Positions 1 to 9,439 are shown, numbered from the stretch's first letter. The stretch: 64,000 bases of DNA from Burkholderia sp. Bp8963 (GCF_003854275.1 NZ_QTQP01000036.1:17199-81198), one strand, 5' to 3'. Program-made: numbers and translations. The notes: a model not told the origin generated them from the letters alone.

Positions 1-213
1 GGCCGGTCGGATGATCGGTGCAGAAGTGCAAACCTGTTTCCAGTTTTGAAACGCGCTGCAATCAAGCGCACTGTCATTCGCTCGTCAAATCAAGCACATA
101 CGCGCAGAGCTCAAGGCTGGCCTGCCGCTTGCTTCAGACGATCCCGTAGCACTTCAGACCGTGACACATCGCGTGGACCGGTTTTGTTCGACGACCGTTG
201 ACCATTGCTTACA

Positions 214-3200
214 ATGACTCATACCCCCATCCAGTCCATCCTGATTGCGAACCGTTCGGAAATCTCGATTCGCGTGATGCGTGCCGCCGCTGAGCTGAAC
301 ATCCGCACCGTGGCGATCTACTCCAAGGAAGACCGTCTCGCGCTGCATCGCTTCAAGGCGGACGAGAGCTACCTGATCGGCGAAGGCAGGAAGCCGCTCG
401 CCGCCTATCTCGACATCGACGACATTCTGCGCGTCGCGCGGCTGGCGAAAGTCGACGCGATCCATCCCGGGTATGGCTTCCTGTCCGAGAACCCCGATTT
501 CGCGCAGGCCGTCATCGACGCCGGCATCCGCTGGATCGGCCCCGCACCGGACGTGATGCGCACGCTCGGCAACAAGGTGGCCGCGCGCAATGCGGCGATC
601 GCGGCGGGCGTGCCCGTGATGCCTGCGACGGCGCCGCTGCCGGACGATCTCGACGAATGCAAGCGACTCGCTGCGACGGTCGGCTATCCGCTGATGCTCA
701 AGGCGAGCTGGGGCGGCGGCGGACGCGGGATGCGCGTGCTCGAAAGCGAACGCGATCTCGAGACCTCGCTCGCGGCCGCGCGGCGCGAGGCGCTCGCCGC
801 GTTCGGCAACGACGAGGTCTACGTCGAGAAGCTCGTGCGTAACGCACGCCACGTCGAGGTGCAGGTGCTCGGCGACACGTATGGCACGGTCGTGCATCTG
901 TACGAGCGCGATTGCACGGTGCAGCGGCGCAACCAGAAGGTTGTCGAACGTGCGCCGGCGCCATACCTCGATCACGACGGCCGGCAGGCACTGTGCGAAG
1001 CGGCGCTGCGACTGATGCGCGCGGTCGGCTATACGCATGCAGGCACCGTCGAATTCCTGATGGACGCCGATACGGGGCAGTTCTATTTCATCGAAGTGAA
1101 TCCGCGCATCCAAGTCGAGCATACGGTGACCGAAATGATCACCGGGATCGACATCGTCAAGGCGCAGATCCGCATCACGGAGGGCGGCCGGATCGGCCTC
1201 GCCGACGACGAGGCGGACGGCAGCGGCGCAATCGTCAAGCGTGCGGCCGGCGTGCCGGCGCAGCAGGCGATTCCGCTGAACGGCCACGCGCTGCAATGCC
1301 GGATCACGACCGAAGATCCGGAGAACGACTTCCTGCCCGACTATGGGCGCCTGACCGCGTACCGCAGCGCGGCAGGCTTCGGTGTGCGGCTCGATGCGGG
1401 CACGGCCTACGGCGGCGCGGTCATCACGCCGTACTACGACTCGCTGCTCGTGAAGGTCACGACGTGGGCGCCGACGGCGGCCGAATCGATCCACAGGATG
1501 GACCGCGCGCTGCGCGAATTCCGGATTCGCGGCGTGACGTCGAACCTGCAATTCCTTGAAAACGTGATCAACCATCCGGCATTCATTGCGGGCGAGGTGA
1601 CGACGCGCTTCATCGACCGCACACCGGAACTGCTCGAATTCGCGAAGCGCGGTGATCGCGCGACCAAGCTGTTGCGTTATCTCGGCGAGCTGAACGTGAA
1701 CGGCAGCAGCGAGATGGACGGTCGCACGCTGCCGGCATTGCCGCTGCCGAAACCGGTGCTCCCAAAGATCGACACCGCAGCAGCGATCCCGGCCGGCACA
1801 CGCGACCGCTTGCGCGAACTCGGGCCGGCGAAGTTCGCGAACTGGATGCTGGACCAGAAGCAGGTGCTGCTGACCGACACGACGATGCGCGATGCCCATC
1901 AGTCGCTGTTCGCGACGCGCATGCGCACGGCCGACATGCTGCCGATCGCGCCGTTCTATGCACGCGAGCTGTCGCAGCTGTTCTCGCTCGAATGCTGGGG
2001 CGGTGCGACGTTCGACGTCGCGCTGCGCTTCCTGAAGGAAGATCCGTGGGAGCGTCTAGCGCTGCTGCGCGAGCGCGTGCCGAACATCCTGTTTCAGATG
2101 CTGTTGCGCGGCTCGAACGCAGTCGGCTACACGAACTACGCGGACAACGTCGTGCGCTTTTTCGTGAAGCAGGCCGCGAGTGCCGGCGTCGACGTGTTCC
2201 GCGTGTTCGACTCGCTGAACTGGGTCCGCAACATGCGGGTTGCAATCGATGCGGTGGGCGAGAGCGGAATGCTATGCGAAGGCGCGATCTGCTACACGGG
2301 CGACCTGTTCGATGCATCGCGCTCGAAGTACGACATCAAGTACTACGTAGGGATCGCGCGCGAGCTGCAGCGCGCCGGCGTGCACGTGCTCGGCATCAAG
2401 GACATGGCCGGCATTTGCCGGCCGCAGGCGGCCGCGACGCTCGTGAAGGCGCTCAAGGAGGAAACCGGGCTGCCCGTGCATTTCCATACGCACGACACGA
2501 GCGGCATCGCCGCGGCGTCGGTGCTCGCGGTGATTGATGCGGGCTGCGACGCGGTCGACGGCGCGCTCGATGCAATGAGCGGCCTCACGTCGCAGCCGAA
2601 TCTGTCGAGTGTCGCGGCGGCGCTCGCCGGTAGCGAGCGCGATCCGGGGCTCGATCCGGATCGCCTGCACGAGGCGTCGATGTACTGGGAGGGCGTGCGC
2701 CGCTTCTATGCGCCGTTCGAATCGGAGATCCGCGCGGGCACGGCCGACGTGTACCGTCACGAGATGCCCGGTGGCCAGTACACGAACCTGCGCGAGCAGG
2801 CCCGCTCGCTCGGCATCGATCATCGCTGGACCGAAGTGTCGCGCGCGTATGCGGACGTGAACCGGCTGTTCGGCGATATCGTCAAGGTGACGCCGACGTC
2901 GAAGGTGGTCGGCGACATGGCGCTGATGATGGTCGCGAACGATCTCGGCGTCGACGATGTGCGCAATCCGGCCAAGGACATCGCATTCCCCGAGTCCGTG
3001 GTATCCCTGTTCAAGGGCGAACTGGGTTTCCCGCCGGACGGCTTTCCGGCAGAGCTGTCGCGCAAGGTGCTCAAGGGCGAGCCGCCGGCGCCGTATCGCC
3101 CCGGCGACCAGATGCCCGCGGTCGATCTCGACGCGGCGCGGGCGCAGGCCGAAGCCGCATGCGAGCAAGCGCTCGACGACCGGCAGCTCGCTTCGTACCT

Positions 3201-3723
3201 GATGTACCCGAAGCAGACCGTCGACTATTACGCGCATGTGCGCGCGTACAGCGACACGTCGGTCGTGCCGACGCCCGCTTTCCTGTACGGCCTGCAGCCG
3301 CAGGAAGAGGTGGCGATCGACATCTCGCCGGGCAAGACGCTGCTGATATCGCTGCAGGGGCAGCATGCCGACGCGCAGGACGGCATGGTGAAGGTGCAGT
3401 TCGAACTGAACGGTCAATCGCGCACGGCGCTGATCGAACAGCGGACGACCGTGCATGCGGGCAAGGAGCGTCATGGGCTGCAGCGGGCCGATCCGGCCAA
3501 CCCGCTGCACGTGGCCGCGCCGATGCCGGGCTCGGTGGTGACGGTTGCGGTGCAGCCGGGCCAGCGCGTGACGGCCGGCACGACGCTGATCGCGCTCGAG
3601 GCGATGAAGATGGAAACCCACATCGCGGCCGAACGCGATTGCGAGATCGCCGCCGTGCATGTGAAGGTCGGTGAGCGGGTCGCGGCGAAGGATCTGCTGA
3701 TCGAACTGAAAGGAGCAGGCTGA
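214..3723 (+). CDS. pyc: Pyruvate carboxylase, single-chain
   Basis: This 1,169-residue protein should carboxylate pyruvate to oxaloacetate with ATP and bicarbonate, using biotin (anaplerosis, cytosol). The biotin carboxylase domain comes first, with a GGGGRGMR glycine loop and EVNPRIQVEH. The carboxyltransferase domain follows from about residue 545 (LLTDTTMRDAHQS, metal-site HFHTHD), then the PYC/OADA conserved region. The C-terminal biotinyl domain carries EAMKMET, with the biotin lysine near residue 1132. Length fits the one-polypeptide form. I chose the ATG at 214; a TTG at 205 lies in the same frame. It stands alone, with no neighbour in the same pathway. Confidence 0.96.
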   Translation: MTHTPIQSILIANRSEISIRVMRAAAELNIRTVAIYSKEDRLALHRFKADESYLIGEGRKPLAAYLDIDDILRVARLAKVDAIHPGYGFLSENPDFAQAVIDAGIRWIGPAPDVMRTLGNKVAARNAAIAAGVPVMPATAPLPDDLDECKRLAATVGYPLMLKASWGGGGRGMRVLESERDLETSLAAARREALAAFGNDEVYVEKLVRNARHVEVQVLGDTYGTVVHLYERDCTVQRRNQKVVERAPAPYLDHDGRQALCEAALRLMRAVGYTHAGTVEFLMDADTGQFYFIEVNPRIQVEHTVTEMITGIDIVKAQIRITEGGRIGLADDEADGSGAIVKRAAGVPAQQAIPLNGHALQCRITTEDPENDFLPDYGRLTAYRSAAGFGVRLDAGTAYGGAVITPYYDSLLVKVTTWAPTAAESIHRMDRALREFRIRGVTSNLQFLENVINHPAFIAGEVTTRFIDRTPELLEFAKRGDRATKLLRYLGELNVNGSSEMDGRTLPALPLPKPVLPKIDTAAAIPAGTRDRLRELGPAKFANWMLDQKQVLLTDTTMRDAHQSLFATRMRTADMLPIAPFYARELSQLFSLECWGGATFDVALRFLKEDPWERLALLRERVPNILFQMLLRGSNAVGYTNYADNVVRFFVKQAASAGVDVFRVFDSLNWVRNMRVAIDAVGESGMLCEGAICYTGDLFDASRSKYDIKYYVGIARELQRAGVHVLGIKDMAGICRPQAAATLVKALKEETGLPVHFHTHDTSGIAAASVLAVIDAGCDAVDGALDAMSGLTSQPNLSSVAAALAGSERDPGLDPDRLHEASMYWEGVRRFYAPFESEIRAGTADVYRHEMPGGQYTNLREQARSLGIDHRWTEVSRAYADVNRLFGDIVKVTPTSKVVGDMALMMVANDLGVDDVRNPAKDIAFPESVVSLFKGELGFPPDGFPAELSRKVLKGEPPAPYRPGDQMPAVDLDAARAQAEAACEQALDDRQLASYLMYPKQTVDYYAHVRAYSDTSVVPTPAFLYGLQPQEEVAIDISPGKTLLISLQGQHADAQDGMVKVQFELNGQSRTALIEQRTTVHAGKERHGLQRADPANPLHVAAPMPGSVVTVAVQPGQRVTAGTTLIALEAMKMETHIAAERDCEIAAVHVKVGERVAAKDLLIELKGAG

Positions 3724-4653
3724 CAGGTGGGATCGTGGCGGCGGTGGGGACGTGTCCGGGAACTCTGCCGCGCTACGTATCCATCGCCGATGATGCGGTG
3801 TTTCGCGAGCTGTCGCCAGCGCTCGGGCTGGCGGCGACGAACCGGTTCGGCGGATGCGCGCCTGCCCGGCGCAAATCGAGGCAGATCGGGGCAAATTGGC
3901 GCAAATCGGTGCTCGCGAACGGCGCCGCCGGGCGTCGCTCCGCTTTCGCTGCCGATACTGGCTGATGGTGTTCGGGCCATAGTGTCTTCACGAGATCGCG
4001 CGACGCACCCTATGCATAACAACTGTCGATCTTGACTGGCTTGCCACTGCTGTCCCGCTGGTCGAGCGACGACGGGCGCACGTCAACCATCGTCTGGAAT
4101 GCCGCGCTCGCGAACAGTGAATGGCGTTGAAACGGCGACGTGCGGTCGTTTCCTGTATACGTACGGCGCGGAATGCCGGAGACGAGTATGGGGTGCGATC
4201 CAGATATGGGACCCTGTGCCCGAAAAGGGTAGCAGGCACGTCGTTCGGCCCTGTTGCATGGCGTGCCTGCGCGGCGCGATGGCCAAGCGAATTGCCCCGC
4301 GGACGCGCGAGCAGACGGCGCAATCGGCGCGAACCGGAGCGATCGTTCGCGATTGCGCCATCGTCCCGACATTACGGGTGCGTAAGCACCAGTCAGCCGG
4401 CACGCCCGCGTACCGGTATACTTCACTTCTGCGTTGTATCCGGCATCCCGGCCGGGTGCCTGAAACACGGGGTGTGTGCCAGCCGCTCATGCTGTATCTT
4501 CCGCGTCGACGGCGCACGCGCAGAATGCGTCCGTGACGTGCTGCTGCTCGATGCCGAGTATTGCGCGGCACGGTTTCGCGCCACGTCGAGACGTGCGCGG
4601 GAGCGGAGTCGCCGCGGAAGCCACGCCTTACCTATTCCTGGTGGATTGAATTT
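3724..4653. other. Gene-poor 930-bp intergenic stretch
   Basis: No convincing gene lies between pyc and the ProQ-domain gene. The open frames here are short, lack ribosome sites and have no recognisable protein features. It holds a short 10-bp tandem repeat at 3871–3910 and a TATACT hexamer at 4417–4422 that could be a -10 element for the downstream gene, though I see no matching -35. A long 5' leader or a small RNA is possible but nothing in the sequence proves it. Confidence 0.5.
3871..3910. repeat. Four-unit 10-bp tandem repeat
   Basis: Four consecutive 10-bp units (GCAAATCGAG, GCAGATCGGG, GCAAATTGGC, GCAAATCGGT) sit head to tail in the gap after pyc. They share GCARATYGG. The 10-bp period is close to one helical turn, so it could be a protein-binding array, but it may simply be a degenerate repeat. 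Confidence 0.6.
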
Positions 4654-5382
4654 ATGGGTTTTGAACAACTTGCCGAATTGCGGAACCAGCTCGCGGCCAA
4701 GGCCAAGCAGGAACGCAACGCCAAGCGATCGCAGTCTGAAGCGAAGCCGTCTTCCGGTGGCAACGCATCGTCCGGCGCCAGACCGTCTGCCGGCGCAAAG
4801 GGGCCGTCTGTCGCCAAGGCGTCTGCCGGCGCAAAGGGATCTTCTGGCGCCAAGGCGTCTGCCGGCGTGAAGGGCTCTTCCGCCGCCAAGGCATCTGCCG
4901 GTGCAAAGGGTGCTTCCGGCGCCCGCGCGTCGACGCCGGTCGATCCGGTCGTCGTTGCGATCGGCAAACTGCAAAGGCGCTTCCCGCTCGCGTTTCCGAA
5001 GAACCCGGCGCCGAAGGTGCCGCTGAAGGTCGGCATCTGGGCGGATCTCGCCAACGAAGCGCAGGCGGCCGGGCTGAGCGAAGCCGAGCTGCGTGACGCG
5101 ATGGCGACCTGGTGCCGGGGCAACCGCTACTGGTCGTGCCTGGTCGAGGACGCGGTGCGCGTCGATCTGCAGGGCAACGAAGCCGGACGGGTGTCGAAGG
5201 ACGACGCCGCGCGCGCCCGACGACTGAAGGCGCGCCGTCCTGGAAAGGGCGCTGCGCAATCGGCGAAGGCCGACGCGAAGCCGGTGCAGGACGAATCGCA
5301 GCAGGCGACGGCCGAGCCGCAAGCGGATCACGCCGACGTGCAAGCGGCGCCGGCCGAACCTCAAGCAGCAAAAGCCGAGTAA
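4654..5382 (+). CDS. ProQ/FinO-domain RNA-binding protein
   Basis: This 242-residue protein is likely an RNA chaperone that binds structured small RNAs and mRNA 3' ends. The N-terminus is basic (FEQLAELRNQLAAKAKQER). A low-complexity Ser/Ala/Gly/Lys linker with 12-residue repeats spans about residues 40–90. The FinO/ProQ fold covers about 95–175 (QRRFPLAFPKNP, WADLANEAQAAG, ATWCRGNRYWSCLV). An Arg/Lys stretch and an Ala/Gln/Glu-rich tail follow. The ATG at 4654 directly precedes the conserved start of the protein; an upstream TTG at 4561 is in frame but adds no family sequence. Related beta-proteobacterial proteins have the same domain-plus-linker plan. Confidence 0.88.
   Translation: MGFEQLAELRNQLAAKAKQERNAKRSQSEAKPSSGGNASSGARPSAGAKGPSVAKASAGAKGSSGAKASAGVKGSSAAKASAGAKGASGARASTPVDPVVVAIGKLQRRFPLAFPKNPAPKVPLKVGIWADLANEAQAAGLSEAELRDAMATWCRGNRYWSCLVEDAVRVDLQGNEAGRVSKDDAARARRLKARRPGKGAAQSAKADAKPVQDESQQATAEPQADHADVQAAPAEPQAAKAE
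4777..4933. repeat. 36-bp tandem repeat inside the ProQ-family linker
   Basis: Four 36-bp units run head to tail (4777–4812, 4813–4848, 4849–4884, 4885–4920), followed by a partial unit. Each encodes a 12-residue block of the type AKASAGAKGSSG. The unit length keeps the reading frame, so copy number could change by slippage without breaking the gene. Confidence 0.8.
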
Positions 5383-5395
5383 CGCGGCGCCACGA

Positions 5396-5424
5396 CCGCC
5401 GGCGATGCCCACGATCGCCGGCGG
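5396..5424 (+). terminator. Strong hairpin just after the ProQ-family gene
   Basis: Perfect 11-bp inverted repeat, CCGCCGGCGAT and ATCGCCGGCGG, around a 7-nt loop, starting 14 bp after the stop codon. No U-tract follows, so it may be a 3'-end stabilising structure or a Rho-assisted terminator rather than a simple intrinsic terminator. Confidence 0.5.
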
Positions 5425-5633
5425 CGAAAGTGCGCCGGACCTCCCGCCGCACCGAACCCGTCACGTCGTCGCAAGCGGCGCGCACGTCACGCGGCCGGTC
5501 CGACCGCCGCAAGGGCCGGCGTTTTGGGCCGGTGTTTCGCCGGCCCGCACCTGACGCACCAGGAAGTCGATCGCCGCACGGTCGAACACGTCGCCGCCGT
5601 CACCGGCCAACCTATGGCCGCCTTCCTTCACAT

Positions 5634-7127
5634 TCACGCCGCAATTGCCATCAGCGCAGGTAGTTTCGACACGTCGGGCTGTTCGTCGAGATGCCACAGC
5701 CAGTCGACGACGCGACGCGTTTGCTCCGGGTTCCAGTAACCACGCACGCTTTTGCCGAACTTGGTTTCGAAATCGGTGCGCGTCATCGGGTGATGCGGAA
5801 AGCCCGGCAGGTCGTCGACTTCCTTCGAGAATCGGCGTCCGTCGTCCGTCACGGCGGTTACGCGATTCGGCGCGTACTGCGGATAGCGTGCCGTTAGTTC
5901 AGGGGCTTCGACTACCGTGATCCGCTCGATCAGCGCGCGCAGCTTCGGGTCGCGCAAGGCCGCCGGGGTATAGCTCGCCGTCGTGATGTCGCCATCGAGC
6001 ATCGCGCGCGCGACGATATACGGCAGGCTGTGGTCGGCGGTCTCGCTCGTTTCGGGCGCCCACTTCTGGCGGTCCTTGCCGGCGGTGACGTAGCCGACGC
6101 GCGTCGTCGCAATCTCGATGCTACGGATGCGCGAGACGTCGCCGATGTGTGACGCGACGTCGATTGCCGCGGGAATGGCCGTCTGCGTGAGCCCTTGGGC
6201 CGGGTAGTACTTCACGATGCAGTCGTTGATGCGAAAGCGTCCGCCGCGCCCGCCGAACCGGCCGGGGTCGAGTTCGAATGCGCCGGAGATCTGCCGGAAA
6301 AATCCTGCGTTGCCTTCGAAGATTGGCGACGGGCCTGTCAAGCCATCGCGCGCGAGGCTCGTCGCGAAGATCGCGTTGCGTGCGGCATCCGCGTCGGCGA
6401 GCGCCTTCCAGTTCGACAGTTCCTGGATACGGGTCTGGTTGAGCGCCATGTGTCCGTTGATCGCGAGATTCACGGCCTGCACGAGCTGCGGCTGCGTCAG
6501 CCCCATCAGCCTGCCGGTGGCGAGCGCGACTGCCGGCAGGCTGTAGCAGGTGTGATCCCAGCCGCGCGGGCTGATGGCGGCCGCATCCATCAGCCGGCAG
6601 TTGATCTCATAGGCGAGCGCGATCGCGAGGATCAGGTCGCGGCCGCTGCTGCGCTGTGCCTCGGCAACCGCGAGACACGGCGCGACGTTGTCGCTCGGAT
6701 GTCCGGTCTCCTTGCCGGCGTACGCATCGTTCAGGTCGAAATAGCGCAGCGCGGCGCCGTTCGCGAATGCCGCTAGGTCGGGCGTCGTGCGGCGTGTGGT
6801 GCCGACGATCGTCGACGTGCCGCCGCCGGCCGCGAGCGCGACCTGTCTTGCGATGCGGACCGGCGCCTCGTCGTGGGCGGCGATCGCACAGCCGAGCGCA
6901 TCGAGGCAATGCGACTTGACCGTCTCGATGGTCGCTGCGTCGAGATCCGCATAGCGAAGCGAAGCGGCGTAGTCGGCGAGCTGGTGCGCGAGATTGTCGG
7001 GCGAGCCGGCGGGCATCGAGGCGGCCGGCGTCGCGGGTGTCGTCTGCGTTTGCGCTTGCGCGAGGCAAGGCACGGCGGCCGCGGCGGCGGCGCCTGCGAA
7101 CGTCGACAGGAAGTGGCGTCGGTTCAT
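5634..7127 (-). CDS. MmgE/PrpD-family protein with Tat signal
   Basis: This 497-residue MmgE/PrpD-fold protein belongs to the family of 2-methylcitrate dehydratase and cis-aconitate decarboxylase. Residues 1–27 look like a twin-arginine signal (NRRHFLSTFAG, an Ala run, then LAQAQ), unusual for a family that is normally cytosolic. Family sequence starts near residue 45 (LADYAASLRYADL) and includes FLNGAALRYFD-like NGAALRYFDLNDAY, KETGHPSDNVAPCLAVAE and DCIVKYYPAQG. The start has GGAG about 9 nt upstream. It sits 52 bp beyond a porin gene on the same strand, so the two may be co-transcribed. Substrate unknown; a dehydratase, decarboxylase or isomerase of a di- or tricarboxylate is likely. Confidence 0.85.
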   Translation of the reverse strand: MNRRHFLSTFAGAAAAAAVPCLAQAQTQTTPATPAASMPAGSPDNLAHQLADYAASLRYADLDAATIETVKSHCLDALGCAIAAHDEAPVRIARQVALAAGGGTSTIVGTTRRTTPDLAAFANGAALRYFDLNDAYAGKETGHPSDNVAPCLAVAEAQRSSGRDLILAIALAYEINCRLMDAAAISPRGWDHTCYSLPAVALATGRLMGLTQPQLVQAVNLAINGHMALNQTRIQELSNWKALADADAARNAIFATSLARDGLTGPSPIFEGNAGFFRQISGAFELDPGRFGGRGGRFRINDCIVKYYPAQGLTQTAIPAAIDVASHIGDVSRIRSIEIATTRVGYVTAGKDRQKWAPETSETADHSLPYIVARAMLDGDITTASYTPAALRDPKLRALIERITVVEAPELTARYPQYAPNRVTAVTDDGRRFSKEVDDLPGFPHHPMTRTDFETKFGKSVRGYWNPEQTRRVVDWLWHLDEQPDVSKLPALMAIAA

Positions 7128-7179
7128 GCTGAAATACTCCGGGAATTGAACGGGAAGACGAGACGAAGGTCGGGCTGCG

Positions 7180-8259
7180 CTAGAACAGCTTGCGCATGCC
7201 GATCGCGACGCCGAGCGAGCCGCCGCGATTGGCGGCGAGCGAATAGTTGAGGAAGTGGTAGTTGTAGTTGTCGAAATCGAGGGCGGCGCGCCATGCATAG
7301 CCGCCGGTCACATAGAGTGTGGTCGCCTTCGACATCGCATAGTTGAACTGCAACGTGATCTGCTTCGGATTGTCGGGGTCCGGGTGTGCCTGGTCCTTCG
7401 CGGGATTCTGCTTGCCGATGTCCTCGTAATAGAACGCGCCGATGACCTGCAGCGCCGGCGTGATCTGGTAGCGCGTGCCGAGCCAGTAGAAATTGAAGCG
7501 CGTGACGACGCCCGGCGTGGTGACATTGCCGTTCGCATGGACGAGCCCTGCGATGAACTGCGCGGTACCCAGCGTGTAGATCGCCGAGGCCGCATAGCGG
7601 CGGAAGTGCGTGTAGTCCGCCGGCTGCGTGCCGTTGACGTTGTCGTACGCGGCGGCGATCGACAGGGCCGCGCCGGTGTACTCGAAGCCGAAGCCGGACG
7701 CCGCGCCGCTGCGGAACGCCCCCGGCGTGCCGCCGAACGCGTAGTGCGCCTGGAACGCGACCGGCCCGAAGGCGACGCGGTACTTCGCCACGTTGTTTTC
7801 GCGGAAGTTCACGCCGACGATCGCGCCGGCAGGCTCGTAGATCGTCGAGTATGCGATGGTCGGCGAGTAGTGCTCCATCACGTCGAACAGTGTCGTGTAC
7901 TGGCGGCCGAGACGCAGCGTGCCCCAGGTGTCGTGTTGCAGCCCGACCCACGCGGAACGGTCGAAGCCGCCTCCTCCCGAGCCGGTCCCGTTGTTGATGT
8001 TGATCGAGCTTTCCAGCCGGAATACGGCCTGCCAGCCGCCGCCGAGATTCTCCGCGCCCTTCAGGCCCCACCGCGAGCCGCTCTTGCCGCCCGAACCCAT
8101 CCGCACCAGCGGCGCGGAGCCGCCGGGGACGGTGGATTGCTGGTGGGTCAGGTATTCGACGTAGACGTCCGCGACGCCATAGAGCGTCAGGCTGTTCTGT
8201 GCGTTCGCGGCGGCGGATGCCATGCCGAGCCCGCACATCGCGAGCAGTTTTCTGTTCAT
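7180..8259 (-). CDS. Gram-negative general porin (OmpC-like)
   Basis: This 359-residue outer-membrane porin has a cleavable signal peptide (MNRKLLAMCG...AANAQ) and begins mature sequence with SLTLYGVADVYVEY, typical of Burkholderia trimeric porins. The body is rich in alternating beta segments (GSRWGLKGAENLGGG, LRLGRQYTTLFD), and the chain ends in Phe (GMRKLF), the signal used for outer-membrane assembly. A good ribosome site (AGGAGAC) precedes the ATG. It lies between the PrpD-family gene and the CoA-ester lyase on the same strand, so it probably admits the substrate of this island into the periplasm. Confidence 0.93.
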   Translation of the reverse strand: MNRKLLAMCGLGMASAAANAQNSLTLYGVADVYVEYLTHQQSTVPGGSAPLVRMGSGGKSGSRWGLKGAENLGGGWQAVFRLESSININNGTGSGGGGFDRSAWVGLQHDTWGTLRLGRQYTTLFDVMEHYSPTIAYSTIYEPAGAIVGVNFRENNVAKYRVAFGPVAFQAHYAFGGTPGAFRSGAASGFGFEYTGAALSIAAAYDNVNGTQPADYTHFRRYAASAIYTLGTAQFIAGLVHANGNVTTPGVVTRFNFYWLGTRYQITPALQVIGAFYYEDIGKQNPAKDQAHPDPDNPKQITLQFNYAMSKATTLYVTGGYAWRAALDFDNYNYHFLNYSLAANRGGSLGVAIGMRKLF

Positions 8260-8369
8260 TGCTTGTCTCCTGGCTGCTGATGTTGTTGTGTTAGTTATGC
8301 GAATCGATATCCTTGATCGGCACCGCTTCGATGCCGCACCGCACAGCGTGTGCCGTTGCGCCTGTCCGG

Positions 8370-9263
8370 TCAGTCGCGCGGCAGCAGGCTACGATGCCGG
8401 GCCAGCACGCGTCGGGCGCGCTCGACAACGGGCGCGTCGATCATTTTTCCGCCGACCCGCAGCGCGCCGCGTCCGTCGGCGCGCGCGGACTCGTACGCGT
8501 CGATCAGCGCCTGCGCCGCCTGCACGTCGTCGGCGGACGGCGCGAATGCGCGGTTCAGGCGTGGCACCTGCGCGGGATGGATGCAGGTCGCGCCCGCGAA
8601 ACCCATCGCCTTCGAGCGACGGGCCATCTGTTCGAACGCGTCGAGATCGTCGAGCGAATCCGGGGTGCCGGCGAGGCCGAGCGGCAGCACGCCGGCCGCG
8701 CGCGCGGCGATAACCAGCAGCTGCTTGGGGAGGTTGAGGACTTCCGGGCTCGCGTCGCTTTCACAGTGCAGCGCGAAATCGCCGCCGCCGAGCATCAGCG
8801 CCGCGATGCGCGCCGACGCGCGGGCAATGCGCGTGCGTGCCTCGAACGCGGCCGGGGTCTCGATCATCGCGATCACGCGGGTCGTGCCATGCGCGACGCC
8901 GTATTCGCTTTCCAGTTCGCCGAGCAACGCATCGACGGCTTCGAGGTGCGACGCGCCGAGCACCTTCGGTATCGCGACGCCGTCGGCACGGGCGGCGACG
9001 GCAGCCCGCAGATCGGGCACCAGCAATTGCAACGGGCCGTTGATGCGCACGAGCACGTCGTTTCCGGCGACCTTCAAATGCGGAACGGTCGTGGCCAGCG
9101 CGCTGCGGGCGAGATCCTTCCGGTCGGCCGGCACGCTGTCCTCGAGATCCAGCAGCAGTGCGTCGGCGCCGGATGTGGCGGCCTTTTCGACGAAGCGCGG
9201 AACATGGGCCGGCACATACAGCAGCGAGCGCCACGCCGGTTCGTCCTGGAGTAGATGTCTCAT
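8370..9263 (-). CDS. CoA-ester lyase, HpcH/HpaI–CitE family
   Basis: This 297-residue protein resembles the beta subunit of citrate lyase and citramalyl-/malyl-CoA lyases, which cleave a hydroxyacyl-CoA into acetyl-CoA and an oxo-acid. Family marks are RSLLYVPAHVPRFVEKA, LLLDLEDSVP (metal-binding acidic loop), VLVRINGP, the IPKV strand, MIETPAAFE, and CIHPAQV near the end. The start is uncertain: the ATG at 9263 begins at the conserved part, while an in-frame ATG at 9293 would put the palindromic operator inside the gene. It is divergent from the IclR regulator, and with the CoA-transferase beyond it could form an activate-then-cleave route. Confidence 0.88.
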   Translation of the reverse strand: MRHLLQDEPAWRSLLYVPAHVPRFVEKAATSGADALLLDLEDSVPADRKDLARSALATTVPHLKVAGNDVLVRINGPLQLLVPDLRAAVAARADGVAIPKVLGASHLEAVDALLGELESEYGVAHGTTRVIAMIETPAAFEARTRIARASARIAALMLGGGDFALHCESDASPEVLNLPKQLLVIAARAAGVLPLGLAGTPDSLDDLDAFEQMARRSKAMGFAGATCIHPAQVPRLNRAFAPSADDVQAAQALIDAYESARADGRGALRVGGKMIDAPVVERARRVLARHRSLLPRD

Positions 9264-9273
9264 CGTTTTCTGT

Positions 9274-9296
9274 AAAATGAAAGTCACTTTCATTTT
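9274..9296. promoter_or_regulatory. Palindromic operator, copy 1 (putative IclR site)
   Basis: Perfect 11-bp inverted repeat AAAATGAAAGT / ACTTTCATTTT around a central C, immediately upstream of the lyase start. A second, slightly weaker copy lies 143 bp away in the same divergent promoter region. The placement suggests autoregulation and control of the lyase by the IclR protein. Confidence 0.75.
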
Positions 9297-9416
9297 TATG
9301 TGGGATGGGCCAACTCGTCAAGATCGATGTTTACCCTTGAAATAAAAGGGGGTATTCGCGATCAGGACGTGCGCATCCGTCGACAGTGCCTGTTGACACG
9401 AAGCGGGCGATCGACA

Positions 9417-9439
9417 AAAATGAAAGTGACTTTTGTTTT
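9417..9439. promoter_or_regulatory. Palindromic operator, copy 2 (putative IclR site)
   Basis: Left arm AAAATGAAAGT is identical to copy 1; the right arm ACTTTTGTTTT differs at two positions. It lies 53 bp before the IclR start codon, so binding here would affect the regulator's own promoter. Confidence 0.7.

Noticed and set aside
154..1899. 581-residue minus-strand frame opposite pyc
   Set aside because: It is antisense to the well-conserved pyc and has Arg/His-rich composition with no domain; GC-rich codon bias opens such frames.
2272..3894. 540-residue minus-strand frame over the end of pyc
   Set aside because: Same reason: shadow of pyc with no recognisable protein features.
5526..5546. 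Hairpin GGGCCGG / CCGGCCC in the proQ–prpD gap
   Set aside because: A good stem, but no T-tract follows on either strand in the right direction, so I do not call it a terminator.
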